Shown here piece by piece: positions 1-5,480 of a stretch of DNA of 6,639 nt. The stretch lies in assembly GCA_009703465.1 (NCBI GenBank), contig WLGC01000046.1, forward strand, positions 1 to 6,639, read 5' to 3'. Both the position numbers and the translations under genes were made by a program. This stretch comes from Actinomycetota bacterium (GTDB lineage Bacteria; Actinomycetota; Actinomycetes; Actinomycetales; Microbacteriaceae). Position 1 is the first letter of the stretch. Every line of letters starts with the position of its first letter. Below the pieces are notes generated by a model. The model was not told the origin of the DNA, ran no database searches, and was given only the letters and a program-made list of their open reading frames with translations.

Positions 1-115
1 AACACTAAGTTTTGCTAAACCAAACAAACGAATACCTCTTTCAGGGCTCAACCTCTAGGGTAATGCCTCAAAAGCTAGGTTTCCTAAGGGGAGCCTGAGC
101 CTATTCAGCAAACTA
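1..115. other. Intergenic left edge, no supported gene
   Basis: No gene can be supported here. On the plus strand one frame is open from the edge to a TAG at 56-58 (18 codons), so it could be the tail of an upstream gene. On the minus strand a TTG at about 52-54, preceded by AGAGG, is open to the left edge (17 codons), so it could equally be a gene start. Both are too short to recognise. No tRNA-like cloverleaf was seen. The part near 65-122 contains small inverted repeats that may end the TerC transcript. Confidence 0.5.
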
Positions 116-122
116 TCAGGCT
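92..122 (-). terminator. Inverted repeat at the 3' end of the TerC gene, possible terminator
   Basis: AGCCTGA at 92-98 and TCAGGCT at 116-122 are perfect 7-bp inverted arms around a 17-nt loop. The right arm covers the TGA stop (116-118) of the TerC gene. On the minus strand it is followed by a second, weaker hairpin (TTAGG, AAA, CCTAG, about 74-86) and a short CTTTTG. There is no proper T-run, and a stem overlapping the stop codon is awkward for termination, so this is only a weak terminator candidate. Confidence 0.3.
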
Positions 123-1108
123 GTGGGGGCCTTCACGTCTTTGCGCTTTGCTGAAATGAGGCTTACCGCAGCCGAAACAGCAATTGAAGCCAGGATTACC
201 GCCAGTGAGACGTTGCTACTGATATCTGGGGCCCACTCAATGTGCTCGCCACCGTTAATAAACGGCAACTGGTTTTCGTGCATTGCGTGGGTAATCAGCT
301 TGAAGCCGATGAAAGCCAAAATAAATGAAATCCCATACTTTAGGTATTCCAGCTTGTCCAGCAGTCCACCCAGCAGGAAGTAAAGCTGACGAAGACCCAT
401 CAGGGCAAATACGTTTGCAGTGAACACGATAAATGGGTCGGTGGTGATACCGAAAATTGCCGGGATCGAGTCAAAAGCAAACATCACGTCGGTGAGGGCA
501 ATTGCGGCAAAAACAACAATCATTGGGGTTAGTACTTTTTTACCGTTTACCACGGTGCGGATTTTTGCACCGTCAAAGTTTTCGGAAACGTGAATTCTCT
601 TACGAAGCAAAGTAATGAGCTTGTTCTCGGTTTCCTCGTCATCCTTGTGGTTTCTGAATGCCTGGTGGTAGGCGGTGTAAAGCAGGAAGGCGCCGAAAAG
701 GTAGAAAATTCCGCTGAACTGCTCAATCAGAGCTGCTCCTATCAAAATGAATATTCCGCGAAGCACCAGAGCCATGATGATTCCCACCATCAATACCTCT
801 TGCTGGTACTTCTTTGGCACGTTGAATCGAGTCATCAGAATTACAAAAACAAACAGATTGTCAATCGAGAGGCTGTATTCAGTTAGCCAACCAGCAATAA
901 ATTCACTGGCCTTAGTGCCATCAAAGAACATCGCCAACAACCCGGCAAACACCAAGGCCAAAAATGAGTAGAAGGCAATCCAAAGTGCAGATTCTTTCGG
1001 GCTTGGGATGTGTGGGCGCTTAAAGATAATTAGTAGATCTGCTAGCAAAATGGCCGTAATGACAATCATTGAAATGATTTCAAACAGGGCGTAGGGGGAT
1101 TGGCTCAT
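116..1108 (-). CDS. TerC/Alx-family integral membrane protein, probable metal ion exporter
   Basis: This 330-residue polytopic inner-membrane protein belongs to the TerC family (E. coli Alx, plasmid tellurite-resistance TerC, Bacillus YkoY/YceF). Members are linked to Mn(II) efflux and metal homeostasis; tellurite resistance itself is not implied. Family marks seen are the acidic motif EYSLSIDNLFVFV at residues 77-89, the second motif LTDVMFAFDSIPAI at 205-218 with Asp207 and Asp213, and ALMGLRQLYFLL at 235-246. About nine hydrophobic segments are visible, near residues 9-28, 41-61, 82-93, 104-127, 131-147, 195-212, 226-246, 256-276 and 300-318, with a charged loop at 150-192. The length is normal for the family. 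The ATG start at 1106-1108 has no Shine-Dalgarno, but TAGAAT lies 9 nt upstream. The gene sits 31 bp downstream of the Sua5 gene on the same strand, so read-through is possible. The gap is too short for a yybP-ykoY Mn riboswitch. Confidence 0.93.
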   Translation of the reverse strand: MSQSPYALFEIISMIVITAILLADLLIIFKRPHIPSPKESALWIAFYSFLALVFAGLLAMFFDGTKASEFIAGWLTEYSLSIDNLFVFVILMTRFNVPKKYQQEVLMVGIIMALVLRGIFILIGAALIEQFSGIFYLFGAFLLYTAYHQAFRNHKDDEETENKLITLLRKRIHVSENFDGAKIRTVVNGKKVLTPMIVVFAAIALTDVMFAFDSIPAIFGITTDPFIVFTANVFALMGLRQLYFLLGGLLDKLEYLKYGISFILAFIGFKLITHAMHENQLPFINGGEHIEWAPDISSNVSLAVILASIAVSAAVSLISAKRKDVKAPTA

Positions 1109-1117
1109 AGTGCTTTG

Positions 1118-1123
1118 ATTCTA
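1118..1123 (-). promoter_or_regulatory. Candidate -10 element for the TerC gene
   Basis: On the minus strand TAGAAT ends 9 nt before the ATG at 1108, so transcription would start 2-3 nt before, or at, the start codon. No Shine-Dalgarno is present, which fits a nearly leaderless message. No good -35 lies 16-18 nt further upstream. The hexamer is also one arm of a 6-bp inverted repeat (1118-1123 and 1135-1140, spacer 11) in the short gap after the Sua5 stop. Confidence 0.35.
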
Positions 1124-1139
1124 TTTGTATTTTCTAGAA

Positions 1140-2099
1140 TTATTTTGCAGCTGAGCGAGTAATCCGATCTCTTATCGCTGCGGCAATCCCAGCCCCAGCT
1201 GGTAGAAGAACTCGGACCACCGATAAACCCCTTTTGTCTGCTTCTCGAAGAGCTGCATACAGCTGATTGGCAAATTCAATATCAGTTCTTGGTGCTGCCA
1301 GCCTGATCACCCCGTTAGGAGTTGGTTCCTGTGCACCGGCAATCAAGCCCTCACCAGCAGTGCTTTGACCGCCAATTACTACCTTTGCCTTTGGTGAATA
1401 GTGAACCCGGTCAGAACCCGAAACTCTTGGCACATTCTCGTCAGAATCTGAAAGCTTGATGCCGGTTGATTTCTCAATCATGGCGGCAGTGATAGCACCC
1501 GGTCGCAGGATTCGCGGCTGTTCCTTGGTGCAGTCAATGATTGTTGATTCAATGCCTACCTCGCAGGTTTCACCTTCAAGAATCTGGTCATCTATAGAAA
1601 GGTATTGACCCAATTCTTCTCTTACCGCAGAGGTCGATGTCGGTGAAACAGCTCCGTAGCGATTCGCACTAGGCGCCGCTACTCCGTGCCCGCCTAATTC
1701 CTCAAACTCACTCAGCAATAACAGCGCGGTTTCATTATTCGGAACTCGAAGACCAACCGAATTCTGTGCTCCAGTAATAAAGTCTTTGGCGGCTTCACTT
1801 CTTTGAAGAATCAGCGTCATGGGCCCTGGCCAGAAGTCTGCCATTAATTTATGGGCATAGTTCGGCACTTCCTTGGCCCAGTAATCAACTAGCGCTGCGT
1901 TAGAGATGTGAATAATAAGTGGGTGATTTTCTGGGCGATTCTTGACTTGATAAATGCGCGCTACGGCCAAGGCGTTTTCAGCATCAGCACCTAGACCGTA
2001 GACAGTTTCGGTAGGGAAAACCACCAGGTGGCCGGCAGCTAATGCTTGAGCAGCACTTGGAGGTGAACTTATCTCAATCCCGCCGTTAGTTTGATTCAC
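1140..2099 (-). CDS. sua5: L-threonylcarbamoyladenylate synthase, long Sua5 form (YrdC plus Sua5 domains)
   Basis: The enzyme condenses threonine, bicarbonate and ATP into threonylcarbamoyl-AMP, the first step of t6A37 modification in ANN-decoding tRNAs. With a GTG start at 2097-2099 it has 319 residues. The YrdC domain (about 12-205) shows FPTETVYGLGADA at 28-40, the KNRPENHPL substrate loop at 53-61, FWPGPMTLIL at 89-98, APSANRYGAVSPT at 142-154, ESTIIDCT at 184-191 and RPGAI at 199-203. A linker with HYSPKA (233-238) leads to the C-terminal Sua5 domain, which ends in an RDRITRSAAK-type tail. The partner subunits TsaB, TsaD and TsaE are not in the window. The start is uncertain. A longer reading from TTG at 2198 would place coding sequence over the divergent promoter region and adds residues with no family resemblance. 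TTG at 2150 is possible. GTG at 2099 gives a family-like lead of about 27 residues and has TACGAT 6 nt upstream. Confidence 0.92.
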   Translation of the reverse strand: MNQTNGGIEISSPPSAAQALAAGHLVVFPTETVYGLGADAENALAVARIYQVKNRPENHPLIIHISNAALVDYWAKEVPNYAHKLMADFWPGPMTLILQRSEAAKDFITGAQNSVGLRVPNNETALLLLSEFEELGGHGVAAPSANRYGAVSPTSTSAVREELGQYLSIDDQILEGETCEVGIESTIIDCTKEQPRILRPGAITAAMIEKSTGIKLSDSDENVPRVSGSDRVHYSPKAKVVIGGQSTAGEGLIAGAQEPTPNGVIRLAAPRTDIEFANQLYAALREADKRGLSVVRVLLPAGAGIAAAIRDRITRSAAK

Positions 2100-2105
2100 C
2101 TTTAT

Positions 2106-2111
2106 ATCGTA
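2106..2111 (-). promoter_or_regulatory. Candidate -10 element for a leaderless sua5 transcript
   Basis: TACGAT on the minus strand ends 6 nt before the GTG at 2099. This is the spacing expected if transcription begins at the start codon, and no Shine-Dalgarno is present. No convincing -35 is found 16-18 nt further upstream. It competes with the better two-box promoter at 2170-2198. Confidence 0.35.
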
Positions 2112-2169
2112 GGCGAGCCCGTATTCAGGGGCTACAGAAACCTTTATCAAATTGAAACTTTTGATTGCT

Positions 2170-2198
2170 ATTTTAGAAAACGTTTTTCTAGTTTCCAA
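2170..2198 (-). promoter_or_regulatory. Candidate sigma70-type promoter for sua5
   Basis: On the minus strand TTGGAA (2193-2198) and TAAAAT (2170-2175) are separated by exactly 17 nt, a good match to housekeeping -35 and -10 boxes. Transcription would start near 2163, leaving a leader of about 64 nt to the GTG at 2099. The 17-nt spacer holds most of the near-palindrome at 2174-2190, so a bound protein would block polymerase here. Confidence 0.5.
2174..2190. promoter_or_regulatory. 17-bp near-palindrome, candidate operator in the divergent promoter region
   Basis: TAGAAAA and TTTTCTA are 7-bp inverted arms around a 3-nt CGT centre, and AAAACGTTTT (2177-2186) is a perfect palindrome inside it. 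An A/T-flanked central CG is the shape of LacI/PurR-family operators. It lies in the spacer of the minus-strand promoter and at the -35 distance from the plus-strand TAGGCT, so one bound regulator could affect both directions. No regulator gene lies in the window. A single short palindrome in A/T-rich DNA could arise by chance. Confidence 0.4.
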
Positions 2199-2201
2199 CG
2201 C

Positions 2202-2207
2202 TAGGCT
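2202..2207 (+). promoter_or_regulatory. Candidate -10 element for the transporter operon
   Basis: TAGGCT ends 7 nt before the ATG at 2215, so transcription would begin at or next to the start codon, giving a leaderless message. The seven bases between (AAACCAG) are not a Shine-Dalgarno. The -35 position 17 nt upstream (2179-2184) has no TTGACA-like sequence and falls within the near-palindrome, which might mean an activator-dependent or repressed promoter. Confidence 0.45.
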
Positions 2208-2214
2208 AAACCAG

Positions 2215-3333
2215 ATGTCAGACCCGAGATTCGGTGTATCTGATCGGGACTACTTAGGTGATATTTTGATACACAGCGCTCAAGACAAGTCAGTTGGCGC
2301 TTCCGGAGTAACGGCGGTCAGCCTGAGATCTCTAAACAAATCCTTTGGAAATGTAGCTGCAGTTGTAAACCTAGACCTTGACATTCCTCAGGGAGAGTTC
2401 TTTTCTATGCTCGGACCTTCAGGCTCGGGTAAGACAACGGTTCTTCGAATCATTGCTGGTTTTGAAACAGCCTCTAGCGGAAAAGTCATGCTCGAAGGCG
2501 CAGATGTAACTGAGCTCGCGCCCTTTGACAGAGACGTAAACACTGTTTTTCAGGATTACGCACTGTTCCCACACCTGAGCATTCAGCAAAATGTTGAGTA
2601 CGGCCTCAAGGCCAGAAAAATGGGCAAAGCTGAGCGCGCAAAACTTGCGTCCGAGGCTATTGAATCTGTTCGATTGACTCACTTGGCCGATCGACTACCT
2701 CACCAGCTATCAGGTGGTCAAAGGCAGCGAATTGCGCTTGCTCGCGCGTTAGTCCTTCGCCCACGCGTTCTTTTACTTGACGAGCCTCTGGGTGCTTTAG
2801 ACAAGCAACTACGTGAAGAAATGCAAGTTGAGCTAAAGCGCATTCAGCGCGAAGCAGGCATCACCTTTATTTTCGTAACCCATGACCAGGAAGAAGCAAT
2901 GCGAATGAGTGATCGTATTGCCGTATTCAACGCTGGAAAAATTGAGCAAATTGGTAGCCCTAGAGAGGTTTATGAAAACCCATCCTCAGCTTTTGTGGCT
3001 AGTTTCCTTGGGGTGTCAAACCTCATATCGGGCACTCACGCAGAAAAACTGTTCGGCTCAACTGATTTGGTCAACATTAGGCCAGAGCGAATCAGATTAA
3101 TCGCGACGAGTGCAAAGGCTCCTGCTGGTGAAATTGCTGTTGCGGCAACAATCACAGACGTTGCCTATACAGGCGCAAACACACTTTTTGTTTTAGAAAC
3201 AGATGAAGGATTGCGAATTATCGCAACCAAGCTAAATGAAGAGTTACAGGGGCAGGATCTAGGCCTCGAAGTGGGTAACAAGGTATTGGCTTCGTTCCGC
3301 AAGGAACATGTTGCCAAGATTCCCAATCAATAA
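2215..3333 (+). CDS. potA: ABC importer ATPase, spermidine/putrescine (PotA) type
   Basis: This cytoplasmic ATPase powers the importer formed with the three genes that follow. From ATG 2215 it has 372 residues. The nucleotide-binding domain shows Walker A GPSGSGKT (67-74), Q-loop VFQDYALFPH (111-120), signature LSGGQ (165-169), Walker B VLLLDEP (185-191), D-loop GALD (193-196) and switch His223 in VTHDQEEA. From about 280 a TOBE-type C-terminal domain includes VNIRPERIRL (286-295), typical of PotA/CysA/MalK-class ATPases, where it serves regulation or subunit contact. PotA-like proteins usually begin close to the VSLRSLNKSFG segment (35-45), so about 30 N-terminal residues are extra. A TTG at 2266-2268 with AGGTG 5 nt upstream is an alternative start giving 355 residues. 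I prefer 2215 for its ATG and the -10 element at leaderless spacing. The TAA stop shares a base with an ATG at 3333. The family is firm; polyamine as substrate is inferred. Confidence 0.93.
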   Translation: MSDPRFGVSDRDYLGDILIHSAQDKSVGASGVTAVSLRSLNKSFGNVAAVVNLDLDIPQGEFFSMLGPSGSGKTTVLRIIAGFETASSGKVMLEGADVTELAPFDRDVNTVFQDYALFPHLSIQQNVEYGLKARKMGKAERAKLASEAIESVRLTHLADRLPHQLSGGQRQRIALARALVLRPRVLLLDEPLGALDKQLREEMQVELKRIQREAGITFIFVTHDQEEAMRMSDRIAVFNAGKIEQIGSPREVYENPSSAFVASFLGVSNLISGTHAEKLFGSTDLVNIRPERIRLIATSAKAPAGEIAVAATITDVAYTGANTLFVLETDEGLRIIATKLNEELQGQDLGLEVGNKVLASFRKEHVAKIPNQ

Positions 3334-3334
3334 T

Positions 3335-3341
3335 GAGAGGA
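3335..3341 (+). promoter_or_regulatory. Ribosome binding site deciding the potD start
   Basis: GAGAGGA lies 6-7 nt before the ATG at 3348 and favours that start over the ATG at 3333, which overlaps the potA stop and has no Shine-Dalgarno at a workable distance. The 3348 start also gives a compact lipoprotein signal with its positive charges (RKK) directly after the initiator. Confidence 0.7.
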
Positions 3342-3347
3342 AACAAA

Positions 3348-4511
3348 ATGAATAGAAAGAAGTTAACAATTCCTGCGCTACTTGCTGCAGGTGTTTTGGT
3401 TCTTTCCGGCTGTGCAACTGACAGTGGGGAGCTAAAGCTAACCGTTCCAGATGTACCAATGAAGACTGCCCTGGGTGAGTTCGAAGGCGAACTAAACATC
3501 GTTAACTGGTCTGGCTTCGTTGAGCCGGCTTGGACTGACAAATTTACTGCTGACACAGGTTGTGTAGTAAAGCCAAAGGTTGCTGGCACAAGCGACGAGA
3601 TGGTGACTCTCATGAGAACAGGCGACTATGACATAGTTTCTGCCTCAGGTGACGCAGCTCTTCGTCTAATTGTTGGTGGCGATGTTGCCCCGCTAAACCT
3701 AGAGCTAATCCCTAACTTCAGTGACGAAATTGCTGCGGGAATGAAGGGTCAAATCTATGACACTGTAAACGGCAAGCCATACGGAGTACCAATCGGCCGT
3801 GGCGCTAACTTGCTCCAGTACAACTCAGATGTAACCGGCGAAGCTCCAAAGAGCTGGGACGTAGTTTGGGAAGCAGACAGTCCATATGCTGGCAAAATCA
3901 CTGCTTACGATGCACCGATTTATATTGCAGATGCTGCTGTGTACTTGATGTACCACAAGCCAGAGCTAAACATTAAGAACCCATATGCGCTTGATGAGAC
4001 CCAGCTAGCAGCAGCGGTTGAGCTTCTTCAGCAGCAGAACAAAATCGTTGGTGAGTACTGGTCAGACCCAGTGGCACAGATCACCTCTTTTGTTGGTGGA
4101 AACACCGTTGTTGGAACCTCTTGGGAAGTTCTAAAGAAGTTTGCTGCTAAAGAAAACCTAAAGACCACCCTTCCTATTGAGGGCTCAACAGGTTGGTACG
4201 ACGCATGGCTTCTATCAACAACATCTCCAAACTCAAACTGTGCGTATGCGTGGATGAACTACACCAGCCAGGCTTCTGTAAATGGCGCAATCGCCATGAA
4301 CTTTGGTATGGCGCCAGCTAATATCGCATTCTGCTCAACCAGCCCTGAAGCACAGGCACACTGTGACCAGTTTGCTGCTGAGGATGAAGAGTTCTTCTCA
4401 AGAATCTGGCCATGGACCACTCCTATTGAGGAGTGCGTTGATGGACGCACAAATGTAAAGTGCACCAGCTTCCAAGATTGGACTAACGCTTGGGTAACCG
4501 TTAAGGGTTAA
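3348..4511 (+). CDS. potD: Polyamine-type ABC transporter substrate-binding lipoprotein (PotD-like)
   Basis: This is the extracytoplasmic receptor of the importer, 387 residues from ATG 3348. A lipoprotein signal peptide has RKK at 3-5, a hydrophobic core at about 6-18 and lipobox LSGC at 19-22, so Cys22 would be lipidated and the mature protein membrane-anchored. The rest is a family-1/8 periplasmic-binding fold. Motifs I recognise from actinobacterial spermidine/putrescine receptors are TSDEMVTLMRTGDYD (81-95), YGVPIGRGANLL (145-156), GKITAYDAPIYIADAA (182-197), GEYWSD (235-240), EGSTGWYDAWL (278-288) and WTTPIEECVDGRT (356-368). Trp283 and Asp285 in GWYDAW appear to match the Trp-X-Asp pair (W255/D257) that binds polyamine in E. 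coli PotD; this is by eye. Six further cysteines (72, 298, 329, 339, 363, 372) could form disulfides outside the cell. The gene begins 14 nt after potA and is followed by a strong hairpin. Leucine is mostly CTA, unlike its neighbours. The exact ligand is inferred. Confidence 0.92.
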   Translation: MNRKKLTIPALLAAGVLVLSGCATDSGELKLTVPDVPMKTALGEFEGELNIVNWSGFVEPAWTDKFTADTGCVVKPKVAGTSDEMVTLMRTGDYDIVSASGDAALRLIVGGDVAPLNLELIPNFSDEIAAGMKGQIYDTVNGKPYGVPIGRGANLLQYNSDVTGEAPKSWDVVWEADSPYAGKITAYDAPIYIADAAVYLMYHKPELNIKNPYALDETQLAAAVELLQQQNKIVGEYWSDPVAQITSFVGGNTVVGTSWEVLKKFAAKENLKTTLPIEGSTGWYDAWLLSTTSPNSNCAYAWMNYTSQASVNGAIAMNFGMAPANIAFCSTSPEAQAHCDQFAAEDEEFFSRIWPWTTPIEECVDGRTNVKCTSFQDWTNAWVTVKG

Positions 4512-4518
4512 CAAAGCC

Positions 4519-4558
4519 GAATTTGCCGGGTGAAGAGCTTTCTTCACCCGGCAAATTC
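4519..4558 (+). terminator. Perfect 18-bp intercistronic hairpin after potD (attenuator or mRNA stabiliser)
   Basis: GAATTTGCCGGGTGAAGA (4519-4536) and its exact complement TCTTCACCCGGCAAATTC (4541-4558) enclose a GCTT loop. The stem starts 7 nt after the potD stop and is followed by AACCCCAAG, with no T-run, so it is not a classical intrinsic terminator. Similar structures after binding-protein genes, such as malE-malF in E. coli, protect the upstream mRNA and lower expression of the permease genes. That role, or partial termination, is inferred here from position and stability. Confidence 0.7.
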
Positions 4559-4588
4559 AACCCCAAGAATTTAGAGCAGAGAAGAGGC

Positions 4589-4593
4589 GGTGA
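4589..4593 (+). promoter_or_regulatory. Ribosome binding site deciding the potB start
   Basis: GGTGA lies 5 nt before the ATG at 4599. A GTG at 4590, three codons upstream in frame, has only GAGG 2 nt before it, which is too close. The ATG is therefore preferred. Confidence 0.55.
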
Positions 4594-4598
4594 AGCAA

Positions 4599-5477
4599 AT
4601 GCGAGTAATAGAGAAGGCGCCCGCAAGAGCAATCTCGTCGTATCTTTACAGAAACCCCAAAGCACGACTTGCAGGGCTGTTGGCATTGCCGCTGACCTGG
4701 CTTATCGGGGTTTACATAATTTCCTTGTTTCTACTTTTGATCACTGCATTCTGGTTCATTGACCCGTTTACATCAAAAGTTAGACCTGGATTCACTCTGG
4801 ATAACTTTGTCAACCTGATCACAGTTCCTGCTTATTTCGCCACCTCAATGCGAACACTGGGCATCGCCCTTGCTGTCACAGTACTAACAATTCTTTTTGC
4901 GATTCCACTTGGAATATTTATGGCCAAAATCGCAAGCCCTTGGCTTAGGAATTTCTTAGCAGTTGCCATCACTCTTCCACTTTGGGCTGGCTATCTTGTA
5001 AAGCTGCTTGCAATGCGTCTAACTTTTACCGAGCAAGGTTTGTTTAATTGGCTGATGGAGCCCTTTGGTATTCGCGGGCCAGGATTTGGAATCCCGGTCA
5101 CAATACTGACCCTTGCCTACCTTTGGTTTCCGTACATGGCCCTTCCGGTTTTCACTGCGATCAGACAACTGCCAAATAATCTCTTCGATGCGTCAGCTGA
5201 TCTGGGAGCAAAGGGCTGGGCAACTGTTTTTAGGATGGTTTTGCCGCTAATTACCCCGGCGATTATTGCCGGAAGCGTGTTTACATTTTCACTTAGCCTT
5301 GGAGATTACCTGGCTGCCAGGTTTGTTGGCGGTACAACGCAAATGATTGGTTCGATTATCGCTTCGAACATCAGCCTAAATCCGCCGGTGGCGGCAGCCT
5401 TCTCCATGGTTCCAATTGCTTTTGTGGTTATGTACCTCATGGTTGCTAGACGCACCGGTTCACTGGAAAGGATCTAG
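4599..5477 (+). CDS. potB: ABC importer permease 1, PotB-like
   Basis: This is one of two different inner-membrane subunits that form the translocation channel. From ATG 4599 it has 292 residues and about six hydrophobic segments, near residues 26-53, 84-108, 115-137, 163-188, 214-238 and 264-283. After a short basic N-terminus comes an extracytoplasmic stretch at about 55-80, as in PotB. The EAA loop that docks on the ATPase lies at about 197-224, reading DASADLGAKGW, then VLPLITPAIIAG; Asp-Ala-Ser replaces the canonical Glu-Ala-Ala, while the key Gly203 and Leu-Pro are kept. SLSLGDYLAARFVGG (231-245) is typical of PotB-like subunits. It follows potD after 87 nt containing the 18-bp hairpin and is 3 nt from the next permease. 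The GTG at 4590 is an alternative start. The family is firm, the polyamine assignment inferred. Confidence 0.92.
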   Translation: MRVIEKAPARAISSYLYRNPKARLAGLLALPLTWLIGVYIISLFLLLITAFWFIDPFTSKVRPGFTLDNFVNLITVPAYFATSMRTLGIALAVTVLTILFAIPLGIFMAKIASPWLRNFLAVAITLPLWAGYLVKLLAMRLTFTEQGLFNWLMEPFGIRGPGFGIPVTILTLAYLWFPYMALPVFTAIRQLPNNLFDASADLGAKGWATVFRMVLPLITPAIIAGSVFTFSLSLGDYLAARFVGGTTQMIGSIIASNISLNPPVAAAFSMVPIAFVVMYLMVARRTGSLERI

Positions 5478-5480
5478 CTA

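Noticed and set aside
1..60. Partial genes at the left edge on either strand
   Set aside because: The plus-strand tail (18 codons) and the minus-strand start (17 codons) are mutually exclusive, short and unrecognised.
590..971. Plus-strand open frames opposite the TerC gene
   Set aside because: They mirror membrane-protein coding sequence on the other strand, show no recognisable motif and have no ribosome binding site.
2100..2198. Extension of sua5 to a TTG at 2198
   Set aside because: The TTG is itself the -35 box of the minus-strand promoter candidate, the added 33 residues show no family resemblance and no Shine-Dalgarno precedes it.
2152..2214. Extension of the ATPase gene to a TTG at 2152
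   Set aside because: It would run through the palindrome and both promoter candidates, and the ATG at 2215 is closer to the usual family start.
3333..3347. potD start at the ATG overlapping the potA stop
   Set aside because: The TAATG overlap could allow re-initiation, but GAGAGGA is spaced for the ATG at 3348 and the signal peptide is more typical from there.
4523..4762. Plus-strand frame starting inside the 18-bp hairpin
   Set aside because: Its start is read from the hairpin arms and it then overlaps the start of permease 1 in another frame, whose protein is clearly real.
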